From Tsuneonella rigui (GTDB taxonomy: Bacteria; Pseudomonadota; Alphaproteobacteria; Sphingomonadales; Sphingomonadaceae), in the NCBI RefSeq assembly GCF_003958625.1, contig NZ_RSEL01000028.1, forward strand, positions 1 to 64,000: DNA of 64,000 nt, written 5' to 3'. A program made the position numbers and the translations under genes. The notes beneath the pieces were generated by a model, which did no database searches, was not told the origin of the DNA, and saw only the letters and a program-made list of their open reading frames with translations. Below are positions 1-8,341 of the stretch, piece after piece. Positions within the stretch are counted from its first letter, which is position 1; each line of letters begins with the position of its first letter.

Positions 1-2443
1 CGCGCCGCCGTCCGCCGAAGCCGCCGCTGCCGTCAGCCGGCAGCGCGCACATGCGGGTGCGGAACTCGGCGAGGCGTGCCGGATCGATCGTGCCGTCGGG
101 CCCCTTGAGCCGGTCCGCGATCTCCGGCGGCAGCGAAGCTATGTCGACGTCCTTGCCCTCGACTCCGCACGACAGCGCTGTGCGCAGCGCGGCAAAGCGC
201 GCCGGATCGAAGGTGCGCTGGCCACCGCCCATCCCGCCACCATCGGTGCGCGGGGTGCCGTCGGCATTGCACATCCGAGTGCGCGCTTCGGCGATCTTGG
301 CCGGATCGATCTGGCCGTCGGGGCCCTTGAGCCGTTCGGTCATCCGCTCCGGCAGGCCGGAAAGGTCGGGCACCTGTCCTGCCGGCGCAGCGCAGAACTT
401 GGCGCGCATCTCGGCGAAGCGCGTGGGGTCAAATTGACCGCGGCCAGCGGGCGCTTCGGTCGTCGCCGCGGGTGCCGCCGGGGCAGGCTGCGCGGCCGCC
501 ATCAGCGCGCCGAACCCGCCGCGCCCGCCGCCCTGCCCCTCGCTCTGCGGTGACGGCTTGCCGACCTTGCCGAACAGGTTGATCCCGTACCGGATGCGCG
601 ATGAACTGCGCTCGGCAAAAGTCACCGGACGCCGGTCGATGGAAATGAGATTGCCACCCGCGTCGCGGGTTACCCGGCCGGGGAACGCCGCCTCGACCGC
701 GGGGGTCAGCAGCGGAAAGCTCTCGGTCGTGTTCTCCGAGCGGTTGCGGAAGTATTCCACCCGCACGTTCGCGCGGTCGAACCAGTCGAGATCGTAGCTC
801 GCGGACAGCTTGATATCGCGCTGGGTTTCCTCGAGCAGGTTCGGATTGCCGCCGGTGGTGACGTTCGCCAGCACCGTCTGCCCGGTGGCGAAATCGTACA
901 CCGGCACGTTGACGTCGACGATCGTCGGCCCGCCCAGTTGGCTGAGCCCCGGCGCGACCTTGCGCACGGTGTAGCTGCCCTGCAGCGACAGCTTTTCGAC
1001 CGGCTTCCAGTTCGCCCCGACGTTCCAGTCGGTCAGCGTGCCGAAGTCCGACAGGTGATCGATCCCGCCGCCGAAGTTGACCGACAAGTCACCGATCGCG
1101 TCGAGGAAGCCCTCGCGCCGGCTGGCGATGGGGACGCTGACGTTGACCCCGGCGTTGAGATCGCCGCGGGTGAGCTGTGTCGCGCCGGTGGTGCGGGTGT
1201 CCTGGCTCTCGATGCGGGTCCAGTCGTAGCCCGCGTCGAAGGTCACGTTGACCTCGCCGCCCGGCAGCGCCACCGGCGTGCCCGAGAGCGTATTCTTCTG
1301 GCTGGCCGACCACACGCGGCTGAGCGCGCGGTCCGTACCGGCGCCGGCCACCGTCGGCAGCGCGCCGGTGATGTCGAGCGTGCCCGCAGCCGCGGCAGCG
1401 ATCAGCGCGCTGGTATCGCGCCGGCGGTCGACCCGGCTGTCGGTATCGGTGCGGTTGGCGTCGAGCGTGCTCGACAGCTGCCAATCGCCGAGCGCGGCAT
1501 TGAACCCCGCGCCGAGTGAATAGCTGTCGGTCGCGGTGCGGCGGGTGATCGGATCGGCATCGATCGTGCGCAGCGCCTGCGCGCCTGTCGGCGAGGTCAG
1601 CAACACGGTATCGAGCCCCGACAGCGAAGTGCGCACGTCGCGGCTGACTTGGCCGTTCAAGGTCAACGATTTACCCGACGCTTCGCCGCCTACGCCGGTG
1701 GTGAAAGTCACGTCGCCTTCGATCTTCTCGTCGCGCGCGACCAGCGTGCGGAAGGCGGCGGGATCGGCATCCCCTGCCACCGTGGGATCTGTGCTCGGCG
1801 CCTGGATCACCCCGCGCTCGGCCTCGGTCAGCGGAGTCGTGCGGGTGTAGTCGATCCCGACGTTGACCCGCCGCGGTCCGGCGATGGTGAGCAGCGACCC
1901 TTCCGCCTCGCTCACCGCCGTATCGCCGCGGAACGGCATGCGGGTGGCGAGCTCGACCGTGCGCGAAGAGAACGAATCCTTGAGGATAAAGTTGATCACG
2001 CGCGCATCGGGCGGATAGCCGAACTTCAGCGCGACCTCTTCCGGCAACACTTCGACCTTGCGGATCGCCTCGGGCGGGAATCGGCCAATCTCGCGGAAGT
2101 TGCTGATCCGCTGGCCGTTGACGAGGATCAGCGGGCGTCCGCCGCGTCCGCGCCCCGAGCCGGTCTGCGGCGCAAGCTGCGCGACAAGGTCGGCGATCGA
2201 GCCCGAGCCATAGGCGGCGATGTCCGCCTCTTCCAGTTCCAGCACCGGCGGGCTGTCGGTATCGACCTGGCCGCGCAGACGGGTCGCGGTCACCACGATC
2301 TCGCCGCCGGTCGCGGCCTGATCATCGGCTGCGACGGGCGTATCCTCCTGGGCGGTTTCCTGCGCGACCGGCGCGGCGTCCTGCGCCAGCGTGGGACCGG
2401 CCAGCGCGACGGCCAGCAGCGAGACAGGGTACAGCGAACGCAA
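1..2443 (-). CDS. TonB-dependent outer-membrane receptor, partial (3' end outside window)
   Basis: About 814 codons are open and run off the left edge. The N-terminus is a signal peptide (LYPVSLLAVALAGPTLAQD). A TonB-box-like IVVTATR follows, then a plug domain with ILVNGQRISNF and the KVEVLPEE stretch, then long beta-barrel sequence. No ATG lies near the signal peptide. I chose the TTG at 2443, with AAGG about 12 bases upstream; a CTG at 2449 is the alternative. Near the visible 3' end the barrel sequence is interrupted by a Gly/Ala-rich linker and two 55-residue repeats (codons at 433-269 and 211-47), each starting FDPxRFA and ending RTRMC. Receptors of this type import siderophores or large substrates through the outer membrane with TonB energy; the ligand is unknown. 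Divergent from infA. Confidence 0.9.
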   Translation of the reverse strand, partial: MRSLYPVSLLAVALAGPTLAQDAAPVAQETAQEDTPVAADDQAATGGEIVVTATRLRGQVDTDSPPVLELEEADIAAYGSGSIADLVAQLAPQTGSGRGRGGRPLILVNGQRISNFREIGRFPPEAIRKVEVLPEEVALKFGYPPDARVINFILKDSFSSRTVELATRMPFRGDTAVSEAEGSLLTIAGPRRVNVGIDYTRTTPLTEAERGVIQAPSTDPTVAGDADPAAFRTLVARDEKIEGDVTFTTGVGGEASGKSLTLNGQVSRDVRTSLSGLDTVLLTSPTGAQALRTIDADPITRRTATDSYSLGAGFNAALGDWQLSSTLDANRTDTDSRVDRRRDTSALIAAAAAGTLDITGALPTVAGAGTDRALSRVWSASQKNTLSGTPVALPGGEVNVTFDAGYDWTRIESQDTRTTGATQLTRGDLNAGVNVSVPIASRREGFLDAIGDLSVNFGGGIDHLSDFGTLTDWNVGANWKPVEKLSLQGSYTVRKVAPGLSQLGGPTIVDVNVPVYDFATGQTVLANVTTGGNPNLLEETQRDIKLSASYDLDWFDRANVRVEYFRNRSENTTESFPLLTPAVEAAFPGRVTRDAGGNLISIDRRPVTFAERSSSRIRYGINLFGKVGKPSPQSEGQGGGRGGFGALMAAAQPAPAAPAATTEAPAGRGQFDPTRFAEMRAKFCAAPAGQVPDLSGLPERMTERLKGPDGQIDPAKIAEARTRMCNADGTPRTDGGGMGGGQRTFDPARFAALRTALSCGVEGKDVDIASLPPEIADRLKGPDGTIDPARLAEFRTRMCALPADGSGGFGGRRR
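47..433 (-). repeat. 55-residue internal duplication in the TonB receptor
   Basis: Two units of exactly 55 codons (433-269 and 211-47) are separated by 19 codons of Gly-rich linker. Shared blocks are FDPxRFA, RLKGPDG, IDPAxxAE and RTRMC. I count 29 identical residues of 55. Each unit has one internal Cys and a terminal Cys, unusual for a beta-barrel, and suggests a surface or periplasmic insert. Confidence 0.85.
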
Positions 2444-2664
2444 GACCAGGGGTATCCTTCTGCTTTTCCTTCCGGCTCCCCCCGGAGCTTCGGACTTACT
2501 TACGGTAGGTGGAGGCGCAACCCACGGTCGGGTAACTTTTTGTCGCGCAAAGCTTTCCCGCAGATGACCACAGGGAGCCACGCAGGCGGCGCTTCCCTTT
2601 TGAGACGCCTCCGTCTATGGGCGCCGCCAATCTACCAACCCGATACAAGGTACCGACGAACCGC

Positions 2665-2910
2665 ATGGCCAAAGAAGAACTCCTCGAGATGCGCGGCAAG
2701 GTAGTGGAGCTGCTGCCCAACGCGATGTTCCGGGTGGAGCTCGAGAACGGCCACGAGATCCTCGGCCATACCGCCGGCAAGATGCGCAAGAACCGCATCC
2801 GCGTGCTGACCGGCGACGAAGTGCTGGTCGAACTGACTCCCTACGACCTGACCAAGGGGCGCATCACCTACCGCTTCATGCCTGGCCGCGGCGGCCCGGG
2901 GCCGCAGTAA
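2665..2910 (+). CDS. infA: translation initiation factor IF-1
   Basis: An 81-residue S1/OB-fold protein that binds the 30S A site during initiation. It contains the IF-1 landmarks [29 protein letters not shown] and [14 protein letters not shown]. The family norm is about 72 residues; the extra length is a short Gly/Pro-rich tail (GRGGPGPQ). I chose the ATG at MAKEE because all homologues begin there, although an open frame extends upstream to 2617. No strong Shine-Dalgarno is visible. It is followed 13 bases later by maf, an arrangement common in sphingomonads. Confidence 0.97.
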   Translation: MAKEELLEMRGKVVELLPNAMFRVELENGHEILGHTAGKMRKNRIRVLTGDEVLVELTPYDLTKGRITYRFMPGRGGPGPQ

Positions 2911-2923
2911 AGCGCTCGGGCTC

Positions 2924-3493
2924 ATGCCCGCGCTCATCCTCGCATCCGCCAGTCCGCGCCGCCGCGAGCTGATCGCGCGGCTTGGGATCGAGCCCGCCCG
3001 CATTGTCGTCACCGACATCGACGAAACGCCGTACAAGGCCGAGCTGCCGCGCGACTATGCGCTGCGCATGGCGCGGGAGAAGGCGGATGCGGCTGCCTCG
3101 TCCGATGCCTTCGTGCTGGCCGGCGACACCGTCGTCGCCGCCGGCCGCCGCATCCTCCCCAAGGCCGAGGACGAAGCGACCGCCCGTGCGTGCCTTGAAC
3201 TGCTGTCGGGCCGTCGGCACCGCGTGCTTTCGGCGATCGCCCTATGCTCGCCCGACGGTACGGTGCGCGAGCGGCTGAGCGAGACGCAAGTGCGTTTCAA
3301 GCGGCTCTCGGGCGAAGAGATCGCCGCCTACCTCGATGGCGGAGAGTGGCACGGCAAGGCGGGTGGCTACGCAATCCAGGGCGCGGCCGAGGGCCTGATC
3401 GCGTGGATTGCGGGTAGCCACTCAGGCGTGGTGGGCCTGCCGCTCTACGAAACGCGCGCGCTGCTCAAGGCCGCGGGCTTCGATGTCCCCTAA
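2924..3493 (+). CDS. maf: Maf family nucleotide pyrophosphatase
   Basis: A 189-residue Maf/HAM1-fold enzyme that hydrolyses non-canonical or excess nucleoside triphosphates to the monophosphate and pyrophosphate. Signatures are the N-terminal LILASASPRRREL loop, AGDTVV (catalytic Asp region), the lysine of LPKAEDEATA, and the C-terminal GKAGGYAIQG and GLPLYET motifs. Length and motif order are normal. It lies in the infA-maf-RNase-yacG block. Whether it prefers dTTP/UTP or modified nucleotides cannot be decided from sequence. Confidence 0.95.
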   Translation: MPALILASASPRRRELIARLGIEPARIVVTDIDETPYKAELPRDYALRMAREKADAAASSDAFVLAGDTVVAAGRRILPKAEDEATARACLELLSGRRHRVLSAIALCSPDGTVRERLSETQVRFKRLSGEEIAAYLDGGEWHGKAGGYAIQGAAEGLIAWIAGSHSGVVGLPLYETRALLKAAGFDVP

Positions 3494-3495
3494 GT

Positions 3496-3626
3496 CCTCC
3501 CCGGAACGGGGAGGGGGACCATGCGCAGCATGGTGGAGGGGGCCCGCGGTAACCGCAGCGCGTGCGGACGGCCCCCTCCACCACGCCGGCTGCGCCGCCG
3601 CGGTCCCCCTCCCCGTGCCGGGGAGG
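3496..3626. repeat. long intergenic palindromic repeat (sphingomonad type)
   Basis: The outer arms at 3496-3520 and 3602-3626 are reverse complements with one mismatch in 25 (core CCTCCCC...GGGGAGG). Each arm is itself a small hairpin. Inner arms GGTGGAGGGGGC and GCCCCCTCCACC continue the pairing. Similar C-rich palindromes are scattered between genes in sphingomonads and caulobacters. The 3' arm provides the Shine-Dalgarno of the next gene. Confidence 0.85.
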
Positions 3627-3631
3627 ATTTG

Positions 3632-4591
3632 ATGACCTGGCTAATCGAGCAGGGGATCGGCGAGGAGCGGGCGCTGCTCTACCACAACGACCGGGCGGTA
3701 GCGGCGCGGCTGCGCTGGCCTGGCGGGCTGGAGGCCGGACTGGTGGCCGACGCGGTGCTCGTCGAGCGCGCCAAGGGCTCCTCGCGCGGGCGGGCGCGGT
3801 TTGCTGGTGGCGAGGAGGCGCTAGTTGATCGCCTGCCAAAGGAGGCCAGCGAAGGCGCCACCCTGCGCCTTGAAGTCACCCGCACCGCTCTCCGCGAACG
3901 ATCGCGCGGCAAGCTGGCGCACGCGCGTCCGACCGATGCCGGCCCGCGTCCCGCGCCGTCATTAGCCGAAGCACTGGCGGATGCGTGCGTCTTCCGCCGC
4001 TTTCCCGATTCTGCGTGGGACGAGATCTGGGCCGAGGCATGGGACGGTACTGTCGCGTTCCCCGGAGGTGCACTCGAGTTCGCGCCGACAGCGGCGATGA
4101 CCCTTATCGACGTCGATGGAACTCTTCCCGCGCGGCTCCTCGCGCTTGCAGCCATCCCGCCAATCCGGGAAGCGCTCGCACGGTTCGACCTCGGCGGTTC
4201 GATCGGCATCGACTTCCCATCCCTGCCCGCGCGCGAGGACCGCAAGGCAGTCGACGCGGCGCTGGGCATGGCATTGTCACACTGGGATCACGAGCGCACC
4301 GCGATGAACGGCTTCGGCTTCGTCCAGATGGTCGCGCGTAGTGAGCGGCCCTCACTCCTGCACCGACTGGCATTCGACCGCGCCGGCGCAGCCGCGCGCA
4401 AGCTGCTGCGTTCGGCGGAGGCGCTGGATAGCGCGGGAGCTATCCTGTTGACCGCAAGCCCGGCGGTGATTGCCGCGCTTCGGCCGGAGTGGCTCGGCGA
4501 ACTCGAACGGCGCACCGGCCGCGAGGTGCGCGTACAGGCCGATCCCGCGCTTGCGCTCTTCCCGGGCCATGCCCAGATCGTGCCGCGATGA
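3632..4591 (+). CDS. ribonuclease E/G family protein (short form)
   Basis: A 319-residue protein resembling the catalytic core of RNase E/G: MTLIDVDGT corresponds to the family's metal-binding Asp block, followed by PPIREALARFDLGGSIGIDF and a region ending ERTAMNGFGFVQMVARS. It is much shorter than RNase E or G and has no arginine-rich scaffold tail and no clear zinc-link Cys pair. The likely role is RNA processing or turnover; activity is inferred only. The start is the ATG at 3632, five bases after GGAGG, which belongs to the palindromic repeat. Its stop overlaps yacG by ATGA. Confidence 0.85.
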   Translation: MTWLIEQGIGEERALLYHNDRAVAARLRWPGGLEAGLVADAVLVERAKGSSRGRARFAGGEEALVDRLPKEASEGATLRLEVTRTALRERSRGKLAHARPTDAGPRPAPSLAEALADACVFRRFPDSAWDEIWAEAWDGTVAFPGGALEFAPTAAMTLIDVDGTLPARLLALAAIPPIREALARFDLGGSIGIDFPSLPAREDRKAVDAALGMALSHWDHERTAMNGFGFVQMVARSERPSLLHRLAFDRAGAAARKLLRSAEALDSAGAILLTASPAVIAALRPEWLGELERRTGREVRVQADPALALFPGHAQIVPR

Positions 4592-4761
4592 CCGCCGCGC
4601 CTCGCCCATGCCCGATCTGCAAGAAGCCGCGCAGCGAGGCGCACGCGCCGTTCTGCTCGACGCGGTGTAAGGACCGCGACCTCGCGCGCTGGTTCAACGA
4701 TACCTATGCCGTGCCTGGCCCACCGGCCGATCCGGAGGACATCGACCGCACGCTCGACTGA
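4588..4761 (+). CDS. yacG: DNA gyrase inhibitor YacG, zinc-binding
   Basis: A 57-residue protein with the YacG zinc motif C8-x2-C11-x11-C23-x3-C27 followed by DRDLARWFNDTY. In E. coli the family binds zinc and inhibits gyrase by contacting GyrB. It starts in an ATGA overlap with the upstream RNase gene, implying translational coupling, and ends about 100 bases before tRNA-Phe. Length is normal. Confidence 0.95.
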   Translation: MTAAPRPCPICKKPRSEAHAPFCSTRCKDRDLARWFNDTYAVPGPPADPEDIDRTLD

Positions 4762-4857
4762 AGGCGCGATTGAGGCACTTGCCAAGGCGTTCGCCCTTGG
4801 CCATAGCGCCGCCTCGCCAACCGCCCGGGTCGCCTTGACCCGGTGCGAGCAGTGCCT

Positions 4858-4933
4858 GCCTCGGTAGCTCAGTTGGTAGAGCATGCGACTGAAAATCGCA
4901 GTGTCGGTGGTTCGAATCCGCCCCGAGGCACCA
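4858..4933 (+). tRNA. tRNA-Phe (GAA)
   Basis: A 76-base cloverleaf: acceptor GCCTCGG (4858-4864) pairs with CCGAGGC (4923-4929), with discriminator A and encoded CCA. D-arm GCTCAGTTGGTAGAGC is present, the anticodon loop is CTGAAAA with anticodon GAA, and the T-loop is TTCGAAT. tRNA-Phe is a frequent integration site in proteobacteria; I found no second copy of its 3' end in the window. Confidence 0.97.
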
Positions 4934-5528
4934 CTACCTCTTATCCGCAGAGACTTTCTCCGGCACACGCTCGCTGAAAGCGGCGGACTTGCGCGTACTT
5001 GACCCCAGAGCGCCTAGCCTTAGCCCATCCATCGCGGTCACGACGGCTATCTCCTTCGCGTCGAAATCTCCGCTGATCTCTGCTGAGGCATCGGCCGCTA
5101 ATGGGCCGATAGCAGACCGAGTGCTCTTGGGCGCGGGCGGGCCACAAGTCGTTTGGGTTCAAACATTCGCGTGAAGACCAGGACTAGCCAACATGATCTC
5201 CCGTCAATGCGTGGTAACGCCCGAGGTGACCGAGCGAGACTGGGTGACGCCTCGCTACAGCACCTTCCCTGGATGGATCGACCGGCGGATCGCTTGGGCT
5301 GCGACGAGGCTAATCGAGGCGGTGAGATGGTAGCAATTCGCGCCGAGGTTGAATGGGCGCGCACCTCGACCCGCGCTGCCGATGCGCTGCGAGCGGGCGC
5401 TCGCAGTGTCGCCAAGCGCAGTGAATAGGTGGACCTGCGGCCGGGTGAGGATCGACTGCTGCTCAGCATTGTGGAGATATGCGGGCGGCGCCTTCTTGTG
5501 GCGCCACCATCCCTCTATTTCCTCATGG
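4934..5528. other. no convincing gene downstream of tRNA-Phe
   Basis: About 600 bases with only short overlapping open frames that lack family features or ribosome-binding sites. The sequence looks like decayed intergenic DNA and less GC-biased than the neighbouring genes. It may be the scar of an insertion next to the tRNA, but no integrase remnant is recognisable. Confidence 0.5.
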
Positions 5529-6338
5529 ATGGCCGAGGATGAAGACGACAAGCTCGCTAAGCTTTACCGCTTCCGCTCGCTAAGCGAGCCATTCGGTCGA
5601 TCGACCGCTGAAGATATCATCCTGCACAATAGGATGTTCTGGCAGTCGCCGAACAACTTCAACGATCCCTTCGATTGCAACCCGGTCTTCCGCTTCGGGC
5701 GTGGGCGTCTCGGTAGACACGTTTACATGCGCTCACTGGTTCGCCGCATGATGCCGGACGCCCCCAAGCATCAGCGCAAGAGCGTGACACGCCAGCTAAT
5801 CGCTGAGGGCGAGGTACGCCCACGCGAGCGTGTCGAGCAGGGTTTTCATGAGTGGATGGCCGCGAGCGGGGTTTGCTGTTTCTCCACCGATCTCGCCTGT
5901 CCGCTGCTGTGGGCGCACTATGCCGACGCGCATCGTGGCGTCGCATACGAGTTTCAAGAGTTGCTCGATCCGGTCTTCATCGCTTTCGACGTGATCTACA
6001 CGCCCGATAGGCCCACGTTCGAGATAACCGAGGCCCGCGACGATGCGAACTTTAAGCACGCCATCCTGACCAAAGCCTCGGTCTGGGAGTATGAATGCGA
6101 GCGCAGGATGCTCGATTATAGAGGGGGGCCGGGCATGAAGGCGTTCCCGGCAGCGGCGCTCACCGGGGTCGTACTCGGCGCACGGATAGCCGATGAAGAC
6201 CGCGAGTTCGTGATGGGGCTGGTGGCGGCTCGAGACGGCGAGCTGCAGGTCCGCCAAGCGGTGATGAGCGACCGCCACTTCGCCTTGGACTTCATCAAGC
6301 ATGCTTTTTCAAGCCGCCCTGAGGTGATAGTCAGCTAA
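5529..6338 (+). CDS. DUF2971 family protein
   Basis: A 269-residue protein with the DUF2971 landmarks in order: LYRFRS near the start, NRMFWQSPNNFNDPFDCNP, CCFSTDLACPLLWAHYADAH in the middle, VAYEF, and KASVWEYECERRML. The function of the family is unknown; members are often found in accessory or defence-rich regions. I chose the ATG at 5529 (MAEDED) because the conserved region begins just after it; upstream sequence in frame is low-quality. It lies alone between tRNA-Phe and the Lrp regulator. Confidence 0.8.
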   Translation: MAEDEDDKLAKLYRFRSLSEPFGRSTAEDIILHNRMFWQSPNNFNDPFDCNPVFRFGRGRLGRHVYMRSLVRRMMPDAPKHQRKSVTRQLIAEGEVRPRERVEQGFHEWMAASGVCCFSTDLACPLLWAHYADAHRGVAYEFQELLDPVFIAFDVIYTPDRPTFEITEARDDANFKHAILTKASVWEYECERRMLDYRGGPGMKAFPAAALTGVVLGARIADEDREFVMGLVAARDGELQVRQAVMSDRHFALDFIKHAFSSRPEVIVS

Positions 6339-6677
6339 CTCCAACAGGCACGGTGGGTCCGGCGAGGCCAAGCGTGCGGCTTCTAAATTGGCGCCAGCGC
6401 AGGCTGCCTGCGACGAACGCGGCTGCTCTCGACGTTTGTCTGACGGAGCGGCAGCTTCAGGTTGAAAGAGCAACCACTCCAATGACCGAGATTAGGGCGC
6501 GAAGCCGCCACTGAGCTGCCCTGGACGAACGGCTGGTTTCGAGCGCCCACCGCGATAACCAGAATGACTGAGATTGGGCGCTTAGCCGATGGGCAGCTTC
6601 TCGGCCGCTAGCGGACCTAGACACTCGATGGCGGGCAAGTGCGCCCTTCGAGACGCCTCTTTGACGCAATGTGTTAG
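6339..6677. repeat. intergenic region with two degenerate direct repeats
   Basis: No gene is supported. AATGACCGAGATTAGGGCGC at 6481 and AATGACTGAGATTGGGCGC at 6563 are diverged copies about 82 bases apart, each continuing into a (GA/TT)AGCCG tail. The style resembles the decayed interspersed repeats common between sphingomonad genes. Confidence 0.5.
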
Positions 6678-7145
6678 CTACTCGCCCAAGGGAAGTTCCA
6701 GCGTCGACTTGATTTCCGAAAGCGCGACCGTCGAGGTGATTTCCTGGATTCCGCGGAGTTTGCTAAGCTTTTCGAAGAAGAATTTCTCGTACGCATCGAT
6801 GTCGCTCGCGACGATGCGGAGCATAAAGTCGGTCTGACCCATCAGTACGTAGGCGTCGAGAACTTCCGGAAACGACTGGATGGCCGCGCTGAACTCATCG
6901 AGGTTCGAGCGGCCATGCGCGTTCAGTCGCACTTGCGCGAAAATATGGGCACTCAAGCCAATCTTGCGCCGATCGATGATCGCCACGCGCCCGCGAATGA
7001 CGCCCTCGCGTTCCAGCCGGTCTATCCGGCGCCAGCACGGCGAGGGTGAAAGACCAACCTTGCTGGCGATCTCGGCCGTCGTTTGATTGGCGTCGCGTTG
7101 CAGCTCCCGGATGATCTTGCGTTCGAAGGCGTCCATCTGGAACAT
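6678..7145 (-). CDS. Lrp/AsnC family transcriptional regulator
   Basis: A 155-residue regulator. The N-terminal AsnC-type helix-turn-helix contains TTAEIASKVGLSPSPCWRRI (about residues 20-40), followed by DRLEREGVIRG and a C-terminal RAM/ACT-like effector domain (VLMGQTDFMLRIVASD). The ATG at 7145 follows GAGAAAG; an upstream TTG (7163) or the ATG at 7136 are alternatives. It is divergent from the leucine-dehydrogenase-type gene across about 125 bases, the usual layout for an amino-acid-responsive regulator controlling its neighbour. Confidence 0.92.
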   Translation of the reverse strand: MFQMDAFERKIIRELQRDANQTTAEIASKVGLSPSPCWRRIDRLEREGVIRGRVAIIDRRKIGLSAHIFAQVRLNAHGRSNLDEFSAAIQSFPEVLDAYVLMGQTDFMLRIVASDIDAYEKFFFEKLSKLRGIQEITSTVALSEIKSTLELPLGE

Positions 7146-7270
7146 TTTAACCGGCTTTCTCAAATTATTGGGTCAAAACTAGCCGAGATACGCGCTTCGA
7201 GGCAAGAAAAAGGTCACAATCTCCCTCGCCCCTTCGCCATAAGCCCTTTGACCGATCGCAGGAGACCGAG

Positions 7271-8338
7271 ATGACCCTTGATACAGACCATGCTTTGCCG
7301 CCCGAGGACGTTCGGATCGTCCGCGACGAAGCGAGCGGCCTCGATGCAATCATCGTCGTTCATTCGACCGCGCTCGGGCCGGCGGCGGGGGGCTGCCGCC
7401 TCTGGTCATATGCCGACCGCACCGCGATGGCAGCCGATGCCTGCAGGCTGGCCGAGGGAATGAGCTATAAAAACGCCCTCGCCGGACTGCCGCTCGGAGG
7501 CGGAAAGGCCGTCATGCGCGCGCCCGATCGGGCATTCGATCGCCGCGGCCTGTTCCGCGCGTTCGGGCGGGCGGTGGAAAAGCTCAAAGGCTCGTATCTC
7601 ACCGCCGAGGATGTCGGGACGACCCCTGAGGATATGGCCGCTGTCGCCCTCGAAACGCGCTACGTCGCGGGCCTGCCGGTTCGCGGATCGGGCCTAGTAG
7701 GGGGCGATCCCTCGCCGTGGACCGCGCGCGGCGTCTTTCTCTCGATGCAGGTTACCGCCGAACGGCGGCTCGAGCGTCCCTTGAAAGACTGCACGGTCGC
7801 GATTCAGGGGGTCGGCCACGTCGGGGCCGCTCTGGCCGGCATGCTGCACGGGGCCGGGGCGCGGCTGATCGTGGCCGACGTCAATTCCGCTGCCGTCTCC
7901 CGCGTGGCCGTCGCCACCGGGGCAACGGTCGCAAGTGTGGGCGGCATCCTGTCCGCGGAGGCCGAAATCTTCGCGCCCTGTGCGTTGGGCGCAGTGATCC
8001 GCCACGACACAGTCGGCAAGTTGCGGGCAAGGGTAGTGTGCGGCGCCGCCAACAACCAGCTCGCCGATGCCGAGGACGGCTTGCGCCTGGCGGATCGCGG
8101 CATTCTCTACGCCCCCGATTACGTCGTGAACGCCGGCGGAATCATCAACGTCGCGGCCGAGTACCTGGGTTGGACTCCCTCCGGAGCGGCCGCACTGATC
8201 GAAGGGACGGCGGATCGGCTGGTCCGGGTTCTCGATCTTGCCGAAGCGGCGGGTCTGGCGCCGCACGCGGCCGCCAATCGCCTCGCCCGCCAGAAGATCG
8301 CGGCGGCTCGCAGCAGCCCGCTCGCTGCTGCGGCCTGA
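7271..8338 (+). CDS. leucine/branched-chain amino acid dehydrogenase family
   Basis: A 355-residue Glu/Leu/Phe/Val dehydrogenase that catalyses NAD-dependent oxidative deamination of an amino acid to its 2-oxo acid. The glycine-rich GPAAGG (36-41), substrate-binding Lys67 and catalytic Lys79 in GLPLGGGKAV match leucine dehydrogenase numbering. The dinucleotide fold has GVGHVG followed by an acidic VADVN, and GAANNQL is conserved. A good ribosome-binding site (AGGAGA) precedes the ATG. It is likely regulated by the divergent Lrp protein. Phenylalanine dehydrogenase is the main alternative. Confidence 0.9.
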   Translation: MTLDTDHALPPEDVRIVRDEASGLDAIIVVHSTALGPAAGGCRLWSYADRTAMAADACRLAEGMSYKNALAGLPLGGGKAVMRAPDRAFDRRGLFRAFGRAVEKLKGSYLTAEDVGTTPEDMAAVALETRYVAGLPVRGSGLVGGDPSPWTARGVFLSMQVTAERRLERPLKDCTVAIQGVGHVGAALAGMLHGAGARLIVADVNSAAVSRVAVATGATVASVGGILSAEAEIFAPCALGAVIRHDTVGKLRARVVCGAANNQLADAEDGLRLADRGILYAPDYVVNAGGIINVAAEYLGWTPSGAAALIEGTADRLVRVLDLAEAAGLAPHAAANRLARQKIAAARSSPLAAAA

Positions 8339-8341
8339 GCC

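Noticed and set aside
1649-2704. Rightward 351-codon frame opposite the first TonB receptor
   Set aside because: Antisense shadow that also runs into infA; the receptor signal peptide and plug lie on the other strand.
4858-4933. tRNA-Phe as the integration site of the large island
   Set aside because: The recombinase lies about 4 kb away beyond ordinary genes, serine recombinases seldom use tRNA genes, and no duplicate of the tRNA end was found.
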